The notes under the pieces are model-generated. The model was not told the origin of the DNA. It was given only the letters and a program-made list of their open reading frames with translations, and made no database searches. This document shows, piece after piece, positions 48,394 through 56,400 of a stretch of DNA of 64,000 nt. The stretch spans positions 372,001 through 436,000 of the forward strand of contig CALSOZ010000001.1 in the NCBI GenBank assembly GCA_943788095.1. Reading direction: 5' to 3'. A program made the position numbers and the translations under genes. Within the stretch, counting starts at the first letter, position 1. Each line of letters opens with the position of its first letter. The DNA comes from an uncultured Flavobacteriaceae bacterium. GTDB taxonomy: Bacteria > Bacteroidota > Bacteroidia > Flavobacteriales > Flavobacteriaceae.

Positions 48394-48504
48394 TTTTCAG
48401 GAGCGCCTACAGCGCGTTTAATTTATATCGTTATTAAAAACAACTAATATGGATATATTTCGTGTTTCTTAACCCAGATCAATGTGTAGGAATTATTTAT
48501 AAGT

Positions 48505-48512
48505 TAATTTTG
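48505..48512 (+). promoter_or_regulatory. -7 promoter element TAATTTTG
   Basis: TAATTTTG 25 bases before the ATG at 48538, with leader ending CAATTAACC. Confidence 0.5.
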
Positions 48513-48537
48513 AAAATAATTCCTTAAGCAATTAACC

Positions 48538-49239
48538 ATGCGTAAATTACAATTAGCATTTCTGTTAGCTAGCTCTTTTTCTTTCAGTCAAACCTTGACG
48601 CTTTCTGAAAACAGCTCCATAAGTATCGCCTCCAATAGTTCTATTTCTGTAGATGGTTTGGAATTGGCTCCCTCTGAGGCTTACACTATTTCAGGACCTA
48701 ATACTTTAGACCGTTCTAATGTACCTGTTGTTGTGGGCGATAACACAAGTGTCAGTAGAGTCTACGAATTATCTGCTGAACTATCAGACTATAAAGGAAT
48801 ACTCAACTTCAAATACTTGGAAAGTGAACTCAACTTCACAGCCGAAGGCGATTTGGTCTTAGAAGTTCTGGACACGAACGGAGTTTGGATAAATGTTGAG
48901 CCGGTGCTTGATGCGGTAAATAACAACCTGAGTTATGACTTTACAGAACTTATTAGCTTTACGTCTGTTACAGCCAGTGACGTGTCGGCAACGCTAACCG
49001 TAAAACCCGTTTTATTAGATGGCTATGTACGTGTGTATCCAAACCCTACAACAGACTTTTTACATATTGTATCCAACACGGCCCAAAAAGCCACGTTGTT
49101 TAACACAGCAGGCCAAAAAATATTAGAGACTAATAACGCTACAGCGTTAGATGTCATAGACCTCCCTTCAGGGGTTTACTTATTAAACTTAACAAACAGT
49201 CAAAACCAAATTTCCACTTTTAAAATAATCAAAAACTAA
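48538..49239 (+). CDS. T9SS-sorted secreted protein (short)
   Basis: 233 residues: signal peptide ending SFSQ, a small beta-rich domain (SENSSISIASNSSISVDGL, SRVYELSAELSDYKG) and a type A T9SS sorting domain at the end (VRVYPNPTTDFLHIVSN...GVYLLNLT...FKIIKN). The sorting domain directs export across the outer membrane and surface anchoring. It ends one base before the stalk/FISUMP gene, with which it forms a pair like the one at 52964/53436. Confidence 0.82.
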   Translation: MRKLQLAFLLASSFSFSQTLTLSENSSISIASNSSISVDGLELAPSEAYTISGPNTLDRSNVPVVVGDNTSVSRVYELSAELSDYKGILNFKYLESELNFTAEGDLVLEVLDTNGVWINVEPVLDAVNNNLSYDFTELISFTSVTASDVSATLTVKPVLLDGYVRVYPNPTTDFLHIVSNTAQKATLFNTAGQKILETNNATALDVIDLPSGVYLLNLTNSQNQISTFKIIKN

Positions 49240-49240
49240 G

Positions 49241-50125
49241 ATGAAAAAAATTACATTAATCGCACTCATGCTTTTTACAGCATTGGGTTACGCACAAGGC
49301 ATTGAGCTCAACGGGACAATAAGCGCCGAAGACAATCAAATTAAAAACTTGCAAGACCCTACAGAGGCTCAGGATGCAGTGACAAAGGCTTATATTGATG
49401 CCTTAATTGCAGAAGCTGTTGCAGGACTTCAAAGCCAGATAGATGACTTGGATACTGATACTAGTTCAGGCTCGATTACGGACCAAGACGGCAACACATA
49501 CGACTACCTTACTTACGGCGACCAAGTATGGACGGTAGAGAACGCTGAGATGGTTACTTACCGTGATGGCACCCCTATTCCGCAAGTTACTGACGGAACA
49601 GCGTGGTCAAACCTCACCACTGGTGCTTGGGCGTATTATAACAACGACTCTACAAAACCAAGACTTTATAATTGGTATGCCGTGATGGGCATTCACGATG
49701 CTGAACCAACCACTCCTAATAAAGAATTTGCACCAGAGGGCTGGCACGTACCCACAGATGCTGAGTGGACAACGCTTGAAGAACACCTCATAGCCAATAG
49801 CTATAATTATGATGGCACCACCACAGGAAATAAAATAGCTAAATCTATGGCTTCGACTACAGGCTGGAACAGTTCAACAACAACAGGAGTCCCAGGCAAC
49901 GACCAAAGCTTAAACAACAGCTGCGGCTTTAACGCCTTCCCTGAGGGTTACCGTTATACCAGTGGTTCGTTCTTCGATGAGGGTAGCTTTGCATTCTTTT
50001 GGAGTTCCACTGAGGACAGTACGGATTACGCATGGAACCGCAACCTGAACAGCTTTAACAGTGACCTAAGCAGGGACTACTCCAACAAGCGTATCGGCTT
50101 TTCGGTGCGTTTTGTTAGGGATTAA
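49241..50125 (+). CDS. stalk-type FISUMP surface protein with variable-region-like C-terminus
   Basis: 294 residues: signal peptide (MKKITLIALMLFTALGYA), a stalk segment IELNGTISAEDNQIKNLQDPTEAQDAVTKAYID with a coiled coil, as in phage tail fibres, then a FISUMP domain (YDYLTYGDQVWTVENAEM, RLYNWYAVMG, GWHVPTDAEW, FWSSTED). The last ~38 residues are rich in AAC and other NNC codons (WNRNLNSFNSDLSRD) before GFSVRFVRD. That pattern matches variable regions of diversity-generating retroelement targets; no reverse transcriptase lies in the window. Likely a ligand-binding surface protein. Confidence 0.78.
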   Translation: MKKITLIALMLFTALGYAQGIELNGTISAEDNQIKNLQDPTEAQDAVTKAYIDALIAEAVAGLQSQIDDLDTDTSSGSITDQDGNTYDYLTYGDQVWTVENAEMVTYRDGTPIPQVTDGTAWSNLTTGAWAYYNNDSTKPRLYNWYAVMGIHDAEPTTPNKEFAPEGWHVPTDAEWTTLEEHLIANSYNYDGTTTGNKIAKSMASTTGWNSSTTTGVPGNDQSLNNSCGFNAFPEGYRYTSGSFFDEGSFAFFWSSTEDSTDYAWNRNLNSFNSDLSRDYSNKRIGFSVRFVRD

Positions 50126-50149
50126 AAATCTTGACTCTTTACTCTTTAA

Positions 50150-50176
50150 GGGGCTGCTAAAAGCAGCCCCGTCTTT
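50150..50176 (+). terminator. terminator after the stalk/FISUMP gene
   Basis: GGGGCTGCT pairs with AGCAGCCCC over a short A-loop; a T-rich stretch follows. Confidence 0.7.
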
Positions 50177-50214
50177 TACAATTAGCGCCGTAGGGCGCTT
50201 AAAAAATCCAGTGC

Positions 50215-50729
50215 TTGTTTCGAAAACAGCTCAATTGGGTGTACGATAAGAATCCGTAATTACTTTACTTATAGAGTGTTACGGATTTTTTATTTTAATA
50301 TTTGTACGAATTTTGTACGAATTTACTATTTTAAGCATTGATTTGTATCGGTTATTAGCTTATTGTTTCTTGTTGTTTCTTTTGGTTTTTCTTCTATTCA
50401 AATCTAAATGCTTTTTTAACTGAAAAGTTTTCGTCTAGCGGAGTAGATTGTATTTTTTCTTCTCCATCACGTCCAATTATGGTAATTTTTAAATCTCTAG
50501 GTTCTTCAATTTCTTCGATTGATTTTTCTATAGATAAACGAGGGAGAGAATATTTAAGAGCCACATCTAATAATTTAATTTTCTGCGTATTATTTAAACT
50601 TTCATAGTTCAGCTCATTTATAATTTGATTTATTAATTCGTTAAGTGAGTTGCGTAATTCCACAGGCAACGACCTACCTCTCTTAGATATTTTTCCAGCT
50701 TTAGAACCTGTTTCATTGTCAAATCTCAT
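50215..50729. repeat. 515-bp dispersed duplication, copy 1
   Basis: Aligns without gaps to 59072-59586. The non-coding 179 bp (50215-50393) are nearly identical, with four differences counted by eye. They carry an inverted repeat (AATCCGTAA/TTACGGATT plus T-run) and two TTGTACGAAT direct repeats. The gene part is less conserved. Confidence 0.8.
50394..50729 (-). CDS. small phage/mobile-element-like protein, copy 1
   Basis: 111 residues. The N-terminal basic segment AGKISKRGRSLPVELR, then a helical region ending QKIKLLDVALKYSLPRL, resembles small proteins of Bacteroidota prophages sometimes compared to terminase small subunits. I cannot confirm the family. A close paralogue lies at 59251. It starts 15 bp after the 181-residue gene on the same strand, so the two form an operon. 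Confidence 0.55.
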   Translation of the reverse strand: MRFDNETGSKAGKISKRGRSLPVELRNSLNELINQIINELNYESLNNTQKIKLLDVALKYSLPRLSIEKSIEEIEEPRDLKITIIGRDGEEKIQSTPLDENFSVKKAFRFE

Positions 50730-50744
50730 CGTTATTTTACGTTA

Positions 50745-51290
50745 TTATTTAAAATATTGAGGGTTTATATCCCATTGGTTATTTCGCATATTATATCTTA
50801 CAGCGTTTGACGTTACTCGTTGTAAATCGCCTTTATAGACGTGGTAGTATTGTTGTAAATCTTCAATAGATACTAGCAAATTCTGGATAGCTTTTAAACG
50901 CTCGTTTTCTTTTTCATTCTTAGTATATTGAATGAATTGCTCTTTATCTACTTTAGTGTAAGGGCTTCCTTCCTTATCAAATAATAATTGTGTTTTATTC
51001 TCTTCAAACTCGACTTGAATATTATATAATTTATTGAGGTCAATCTCGAGTAAACTCAGCACTTTATCTGGTGACAAATTCAGTGATTTGAGGCTTTTAT
51101 TTTTATCTATTATCTTGTTAGTGGTATAAGATATGAAGTCCTCGCTAAACGCTTTTAAATCATCAATAGTGACGTGTTTTTTAGCCTCATCTATTGCCGA
51201 CTGTAGTAAAGTGATTTTAGCCTCTGCGACCTTTTCAGCTTGCTTTAAACCTTCGTTGTTTATTGTTATTACTTTTTTTTTAAATGACAT
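50745..51290 (-). CDS. hypothetical helical protein
   Basis: 181 residues, almost entirely charged helix (EGLKQAEKVAEAKITLLQSAIDEAKKH) with an aromatic C-terminus (YYHVYKGDLQRVTSNAVRYNM). No recognised domain. Context with the phage-like small protein and ribbon-helix-helix genes suggests a mobile-element remnant. Confidence 0.55.
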   Translation of the reverse strand: MSFKKKVITINNEGLKQAEKVAEAKITLLQSAIDEAKKHVTIDDLKAFSEDFISYTTNKIIDKNKSLKSLNLSPDKVLSLLEIDLNKLYNIQVEFEENKTQLLFDKEGSPYTKVDKEQFIQYTKNEKENERLKAIQNLLVSIEDLQQYYHVYKGDLQRVTSNAVRYNMRNNQWDINPQYFK

Positions 51291-51296
51291 TTTTAT

Positions 51297-51304
51297 TATA
51301 TTTG
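51297..51304 (+). promoter_or_regulatory. -7 promoter element TATATTTG next to an ATG
   Basis: TATATTTG ends only four bases before the ATG at 51309. If it is the real promoter, the transcript would be leaderless. Confidence 0.4.
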
Positions 51305-51308
51305 GTTT

Positions 51309-51518
51309 ATGAAATATTTTACTTTTTTTATCAGTGTAGCATCTATTATTACAGGACTGAGTTGTATTATTCTATATTTTACTGATACTAGGACTGGTTT
51401 GAGAGGTCGTATTAGTTATTCGGATGATTACATATATCTTTCTGCAATAGGGTTTGGGTTGTTTTTATTTACTTCATTTTACTTATGGAAGAATAACTTC
51501 TTTAAGCGCAATCCTTAA
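51309..51518 (+). CDS. small two-helix membrane protein
   Basis: 69 residues with hydrophobic segments YFTFFISVASIITGLSCIIL and FGLFLFTSFYLW, separated by a polar loop with RGRISYSDDY, and a basic tail. Composition and hydrophobic pattern fit a real inner-membrane miniprotein. It lies between minus-strand genes, with 18 bp to the divergent 181-residue gene. Function unknown. Confidence 0.5.
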   Translation: MKYFTFFISVASIITGLSCIILYFTDTRTGLRGRISYSDDYIYLSAIGFGLFLFTSFYLWKNNFFKRNP

Positions 51519-51709
51519 CCTTTTATTACTTTTACTGTTGACTTACCAGCTCTCTGATTTATTAAATTCCTAATAATTTGATTAAATGTGTCCGATGCTC
51601 TACTGTCGGTTACTTTTCTAAGTGTTACTAATTCATCTGTGGTTAGTTTAAGTTTTACCTCAATCATTTCTGGGTGTGAATTAGATAATTGTGTGTAATA
51701 TTTACTCAT
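51515..51709 (-). CDS. ribbon-helix-helix-like protein
   Basis: 64 residues. The strand-helix-helix pattern EVKLKLTTDELVTLRKVTD..FNQIIRNLINQ fits a MetJ/Arc-type DNA-binding fold. Its ATG overlaps the stop of the next upstream small gene (ATGAGTAA), so the two are translationally coupled. It could be an antitoxin, a MobC-like accessory or an autoregulator. Confidence 0.5.
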   Translation of the reverse strand: MSKYYTQLSNSHPEMIEVKLKLTTDELVTLRKVTDSRASDTFNQIIRNLINQRAGKSTVKVIKG

Positions 51710-51833
51710 TGGATAAGTTTTTAGTTAGTTCGTGGCGCAAGTAGGACGATAATTTTAATCGGTTTTGTTTAGCTTTTTCTTGAAGTTTGGCTTTGTCCTC
51801 TGTAGACATTCTAATTGGTACTATCTCGTTCAT
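51702..51833 (-). CDS. 43-residue ribbon-helix-helix-like protein
   Basis: Starts MNEIVPIRMSTEDKAKLQEK and ends LRHELTKNLSNE. PIRMSTEDKAKLQEKAKQ followed by LSSYLRHEL is the pattern of MobC-like or antitoxin RHH proteins. Overlaps the start of the 64-residue gene. First gene of the minus-strand group. Confidence 0.5.
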   Translation of the reverse strand: MNEIVPIRMSTEDKAKLQEKAKQNRLKLSSYLRHELTKNLSNE

Positions 51834-51886
51834 ATGGTTTATGTTAGGTTCGTATATTTATATATAAACGTTGTAATTTTATTTTG

Positions 51887-51894
51887 TATTTTTG
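51887..51894 (+). promoter_or_regulatory. -7 promoter element TATTTTTG
   Basis: TATTTTTG exactly 20 bases before the ATG at 51915, with leader AGTTATAAACCAATTTAGTT. Confidence 0.6.
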
Positions 51895-51914
51895 AGTTAT
51901 AAACCAATTTAGTT

Positions 51915-52748
51915 ATGAAAAACATACTTTACTTATTTTTAGCTGTAACAATCTTCGCTTGCTCAAGTGATGATGCTTCTAATGAGGAAAACACAAATCC
52001 ATCTAACGAAAAATTAATAGAAAGTGTTACGTTTAGTTCTGTTCAAACTTGTTTGGATTACAGTAGTTTTCGTTCTGCAAATACCACTAATTGCATTTAC
52101 AATAGTGACAACTTAATTACTTCTTTTAAAACCCAATTCTACGGCTTAGAATGTCCTAACGATTTGTTATACGAGGAACAAAACTCTACTAACTACATAG
52201 AGCACTTCGATAGATATCTAATAGCTAGTTCTATGGGTGAGTTAGCTCAAATTGATTTAAACGATAATGGGTATATAGACACAATTAATACAAATGATGA
52301 TGATGTCGTTAGTAATATTGTGTATGACAATGGATATTTTAGTAGCATTACACCTGAAAATGGGTCTCCAGGAGTAAACTTCATTTATCAAAATGGAAAT
52401 TTAATAAGAACTGAGGGCATCGGTGATGATAGATTTGAGACCGTCATAACCTACACTACATTTGAAAATAAATCTAAATTATTTCACCCTTTCTTTGGAA
52501 GTTTAATACCGCATTATCCTGTTCAAAATTATTATGGAAAAAACAACACAAACCTTCCGTTAACTAAAGAAACAAATAGGTATTATGAAGGGGAGTTAAG
52601 TTATACAGAAACCGAGTATTTTACCTATAGTTTTGATAGTGACGGCTATGTAACGTTTTTAGAAATAGGGACTTTTATAGAAAGCAAATATTATAATATA
52701 GATAACAGTTTAACTGAAGTGACTTTAGAAATAACATACACCAACTAA
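51915..52748 (+). CDS. lipoprotein with repeated beta-hairpin pattern
   Basis: 277 residues. A lipoprotein signal with lipobox IFAC and the acidic SSDDASNEEN flank that sends lipoproteins to the surface in Bacteroidota. The signal peptide is nearly the same as that of the 6625 lipoprotein. The mature protein has recurring Tyr/Asn strand motifs (NIVYDNGYFSSI, NFIYQNGNLIRT, YFTYSFDSDGYVT), like RHS-type or DUF4595-like lipoproteins. Not assigned to a family. 52749-52935 holds only a 40-odd-codon ORF without a good start. Confidence 0.6.
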   Translation: MKNILYLFLAVTIFACSSDDASNEENTNPSNEKLIESVTFSSVQTCLDYSSFRSANTTNCIYNSDNLITSFKTQFYGLECPNDLLYEEQNSTNYIEHFDRYLIASSMGELAQIDLNDNGYIDTINTNDDDVVSNIVYDNGYFSSITPENGSPGVNFIYQNGNLIRTEGIGDDRFETVITYTTFENKSKLFHPFFGSLIPHYPVQNYYGKNNTNLPLTKETNRYYEGELSYTETEYFTYSFDSDGYVTFLEIGTFIESKYYNIDNSLTEVTLEITYTN

Positions 52749-52935
52749 ATGAAGAATTTACTCTTATAGAAGAACTGAACAGATTAAAAGAATTAAACCT
52801 GATGTTGGGGAAAAGTAATAATAAATTTAAAAGAACTTCAAGGGATAATCAGCTCACAAGCATCGCTGCTGGGGTATTTGGGTTGTTTACTGGTTTTGCT
52901 TTTAAGCGATAATTTATTTGAAAAATAAATTTTGT

Positions 52936-52943
52936 TATCTTTG
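52936..52943 (+). promoter_or_regulatory. -7 promoter element TATCTTTG
   Basis: TATCTTTG exactly 20 bases before the ATG at 52964, with leader AGTTATAAACCAATTTAATT. Confidence 0.65.
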
Positions 52944-52963
52944 AGTTATAAACCAATTTAATT

Positions 52964-53439
52964 ATGCGCTATTTTACGTTAGCCATTTTGCTTGTAAGCC
53001 TTTCAGGATTTAGTCAAACTATTTCAAAACAGGTTATTGGTCCAGCTGGAGCTACTTATGAAAACGGCACCAATAAACTCAGCTATACTGCAGGAGAAGT
53101 GCTGGTAGGGGCTATGACCTCTGAAGATGGGAGCATCCAATTAGGCAACGGCTATTATCCGTCTTTAGATTTATCGACTTTAAATACTGAATCACCTGAA
53201 TTGCAACTACAAGTCAAGGTTTATCCAAACCCCGTAACAGAAGCCATTTATATTACCCATCCCACAGAACAGTTCTTTGAAGTGGCTATTACAGATATCA
53301 GCGGAAAACAAATCTACAAACAGGGCATCAAAAAGAGCAGCCTTTAAGTGTTCAAACACTAACCACAGGCACTTACTTTGTAACAGTTACTACAAGAGAT
53401 TCAAAACAAACCAATACGTATAAAATTATAAAGCAATGA
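52964..53439 (+). CDS. T9SS-sorted small secreted protein (one frameshift)
   Basis: Signal peptide ending GFSQ, a compact domain (TISKQVIGPAGATYENGTNK, GEVLVGAMTSEDGSIQLGNG), then a T9SS type A sorting domain (VKVYPNPVTEAIYITHP, FEVAITDISG). One missing A in an A-run near 53328 ends the frame at 53347. Restored, it continues QPLSVQTLTTGTYFVTV to YKIIKQ, with its TGA overlapping the next ATG. About 158 residues. Forms a pair with the giant stalk protein. Confidence 0.78.
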
Positions 53440-56400
53440 AAAAGTTTTACGCCATTCTATGCCTAACCATAGCATCACTCACACAACTACAGGCCCAAGC
53501 CCCACAGGGTTTTAACTACCAAGCGACTGTAAGAAACAGTGCTGGGGATTTAATCGTAAATACCAATGTGTATTTTAAGTTTAATGTCATTCAAGGTTCA
53601 CTAACTGCAGTGCCTATTTTTACAGAAACACACTACGTTTCAACAGATGACTTAGGACAGGTAAATCTTGTTATTGGACAGGGCACAGCCAATTTAGGTT
53701 CGTTTTCAGCATTAGACTGGTCATTGGGAAGTTATTACTTAGGCATAGAGCTTGATACAGGCAATGGTTATTTGGCTATGGGCACCACACAACTGCTAAG
53801 TGTCCCTTATGCACTTTATGCAGAAAACAGTGGAAACAGCACACCAACAACACCTAATTTACAGACTGTTCTTGAAGAAAATAACTCTGCTGGCCAACAA
53901 CAAATAAAAGATCTCTTGGACCCAACTGATGGCACAGATGCTGTTAATAAAAATTACACATATTCGAAATCTGAAGTCGATGCAATTATTGAGAATTTAC
54001 AGTCTCAAATAAATGATTTAGGAAATGCCACACCATCTTCTTTCACAGTTGGATCAGTAATAACATCTGGTGGTACAGTAGTTAGTGGATATTTAAACAA
54101 TACAAATACAACTGTAATTGTCTCCGTTCCAATAGCAAACGATGCTACACTAAACGGAGGAATTGTTCAGGTAAGGGCAAGAGTAAATGCGGCAGATTAC
54201 CAACTGCTAGCTTCAGAGACTATCAATAATATTAATGAGATTAAACAAATTTCAATTTCAGAAGCAGTTATTTCTGCTTTAGATGGCTTTTCAGAAGGAG
54301 CTGTACTTACATTTGATGCTGTAATTACTGATACTGCTTCAAATTCAACCAATGGCTCGTCTAGCTCTACTACATTGATAGTAGATCAACAATCTCCCTC
54401 AATTTTTGAGTCTACGGCTATTCCATCACCGTCAGATAATGCAACGCCATCTGTAGTTATCACAAGTGACGAGTCAGGTGTAATAACAAGTTCTCTTGAA
54501 ATTGCTGCTGATTCGGATATTTTAGCAGAGGTAGGTAATAATACAGTAAACTTTTCTATTCTTAACGATGGGACATACTCACCAACAATAACAGTTACAG
54601 ATGCAGCAGGCAATGCGGGTTCTGTGACACTTACATCATTTACAATTGACACTAATGCACCATCTTCTTTCACAGTTGGATCAGTAATAACATCTGGTGG
54701 TACAGTAGTTAGTGGATATTTAAACAATACAAATACAGCTGTAATTGTCTCCGTTCCAATAGCAAACGATGCTACACTAAACGGAGGAATTGTTCAGGTA
54801 AGAGCAAGAGTAAATGCGGCAGATTACCAACTGCTAGCTTCAGAGACTATTAATAATATTAATGAGATTAAACAAATTTCAATTTCAGAAGCAGTTATTT
54901 CTGCTTTAGATGGCTTTTCAGAAGGCGCTGTACTTACATTTGATGCTGTAATTACTGATACTGCTTCAAATTCAACCAATGGCTCGTCTAGCTCTACTAC
55001 ATTGATAGTAGATCAACAATCTCCCTCAATTTTTGAGTCTACGGCTATTCCATCACCGTCAGATAATGCAACGCCATCTGTAGTTATCACAAGTGACGAG
55101 TCAGGTGTAATAACAAGTTCTCTTGAAATTGCTGCTGGTTCGGATATTTCAGCTGAGGTAGGTAATAATACAGTTAATTTCACACTTTATGCAGGAACAT
55201 ATGAAAATGAAACAATAACGGTTACAGATGCAGCAGGCAATGCGGGTTCTACAATACTTACATCATTTACAATTGACACCACCGCTCCTTCAATTTTTGA
55301 GTCTACGGCTATTCCATCACCGTCAGATAATGCAACGCCATCTGTAGTTATCACAAGTGACGAGTCAGGTGTAATAACAAGTTCTCTTGAAATTGCTGCT
55401 GGTTCGGATATTTCAGCAGAGGTAGGTAATAATACAGTAAACTTTTCTATTCTTAACGATGGGACATACTCACCAACAATAACAGTTACAGATGCAGTAG
55501 GTAATGCGGGTTCTGTGACACTTACATCATTTACAATTGACACTAATGCACCATCTTCTTTCACAGTTGGATCAGTAATAACATCTGGTGGTACAGTAGT
55601 TAGTGGATATTTAAACAATACAAATACAACTGTAATTGTCTCCGTTCCAATAGCAAACGATGCTACACTAAACGGAGGAATTGTTCAGGTAAGGGCAAGA
55701 GTAAATGCGGCAGATTACCAACTGCTAGCTTCAGAGACTATCAATAATATTAATGAGATTAAACAAATTTCAATTTCAGAAGCAGTTATTTCTGCTTTAG
55801 ATGGCTTTTCAGAAGGAGCTGTACTTACATTTGATGCTGTAATTACTGATACTGCTTCAAATTCAACCAATGGCTCGTCTAGCTCTACTACATTGATAGT
55901 AGATCAACAATCTCCCTCAATTTTTGAGTCTACGGCTATTCCATCACCGTCAGATAATGCAACGCCATCTGTAGTTATCACAAGTGACGAGTCAGGTGTA
56001 ATAACAAGTTCTCTTGAAATTGCTGCTGATTCGGATATTTTAGCAGAGGTAGGTAATAATACAGTAAACTTTTCTATTCTTAACGATGGGACATACTCAC
56101 CAACAATAACAGTTACAGATGCAGCAGGCAATGCGGGTTCTGTGACACTTACATCATTTACAATTGACACTAATGCACCATCTTCTTTCACAGTTGGATC
56201 AGTAATAACATCTGGTGGTACAGTAGTTAGTGGATATTTAAACAATACAAATACAGCTGTAATTATTTTTGTTCCAATAGTAAACGATGCTACACTAAAC
56301 GGAGGAATTGTTCAGGTAAGAGCAAGAGTAAATGCGGCAGATTACCAACTGCTAGCTTCAGAGACTATTAATAATATTAATGAGATTAAACAAATTTCAA

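Noticed and set aside
52750-52912. Possible gene after the 51915 lipoprotein (EELNRLKELNLMLGK... ending FGLFTGFAFKR)
   Set aside because: No good start codon or promoter; the best ATG gives under 40 residues. Could be a gene remnant.
54386-56245. Antisense frames of 113-143 codons in the giant protein
   Set aside because: Shadows of the duplicated A/B units; identical copies in each block and no promoter.
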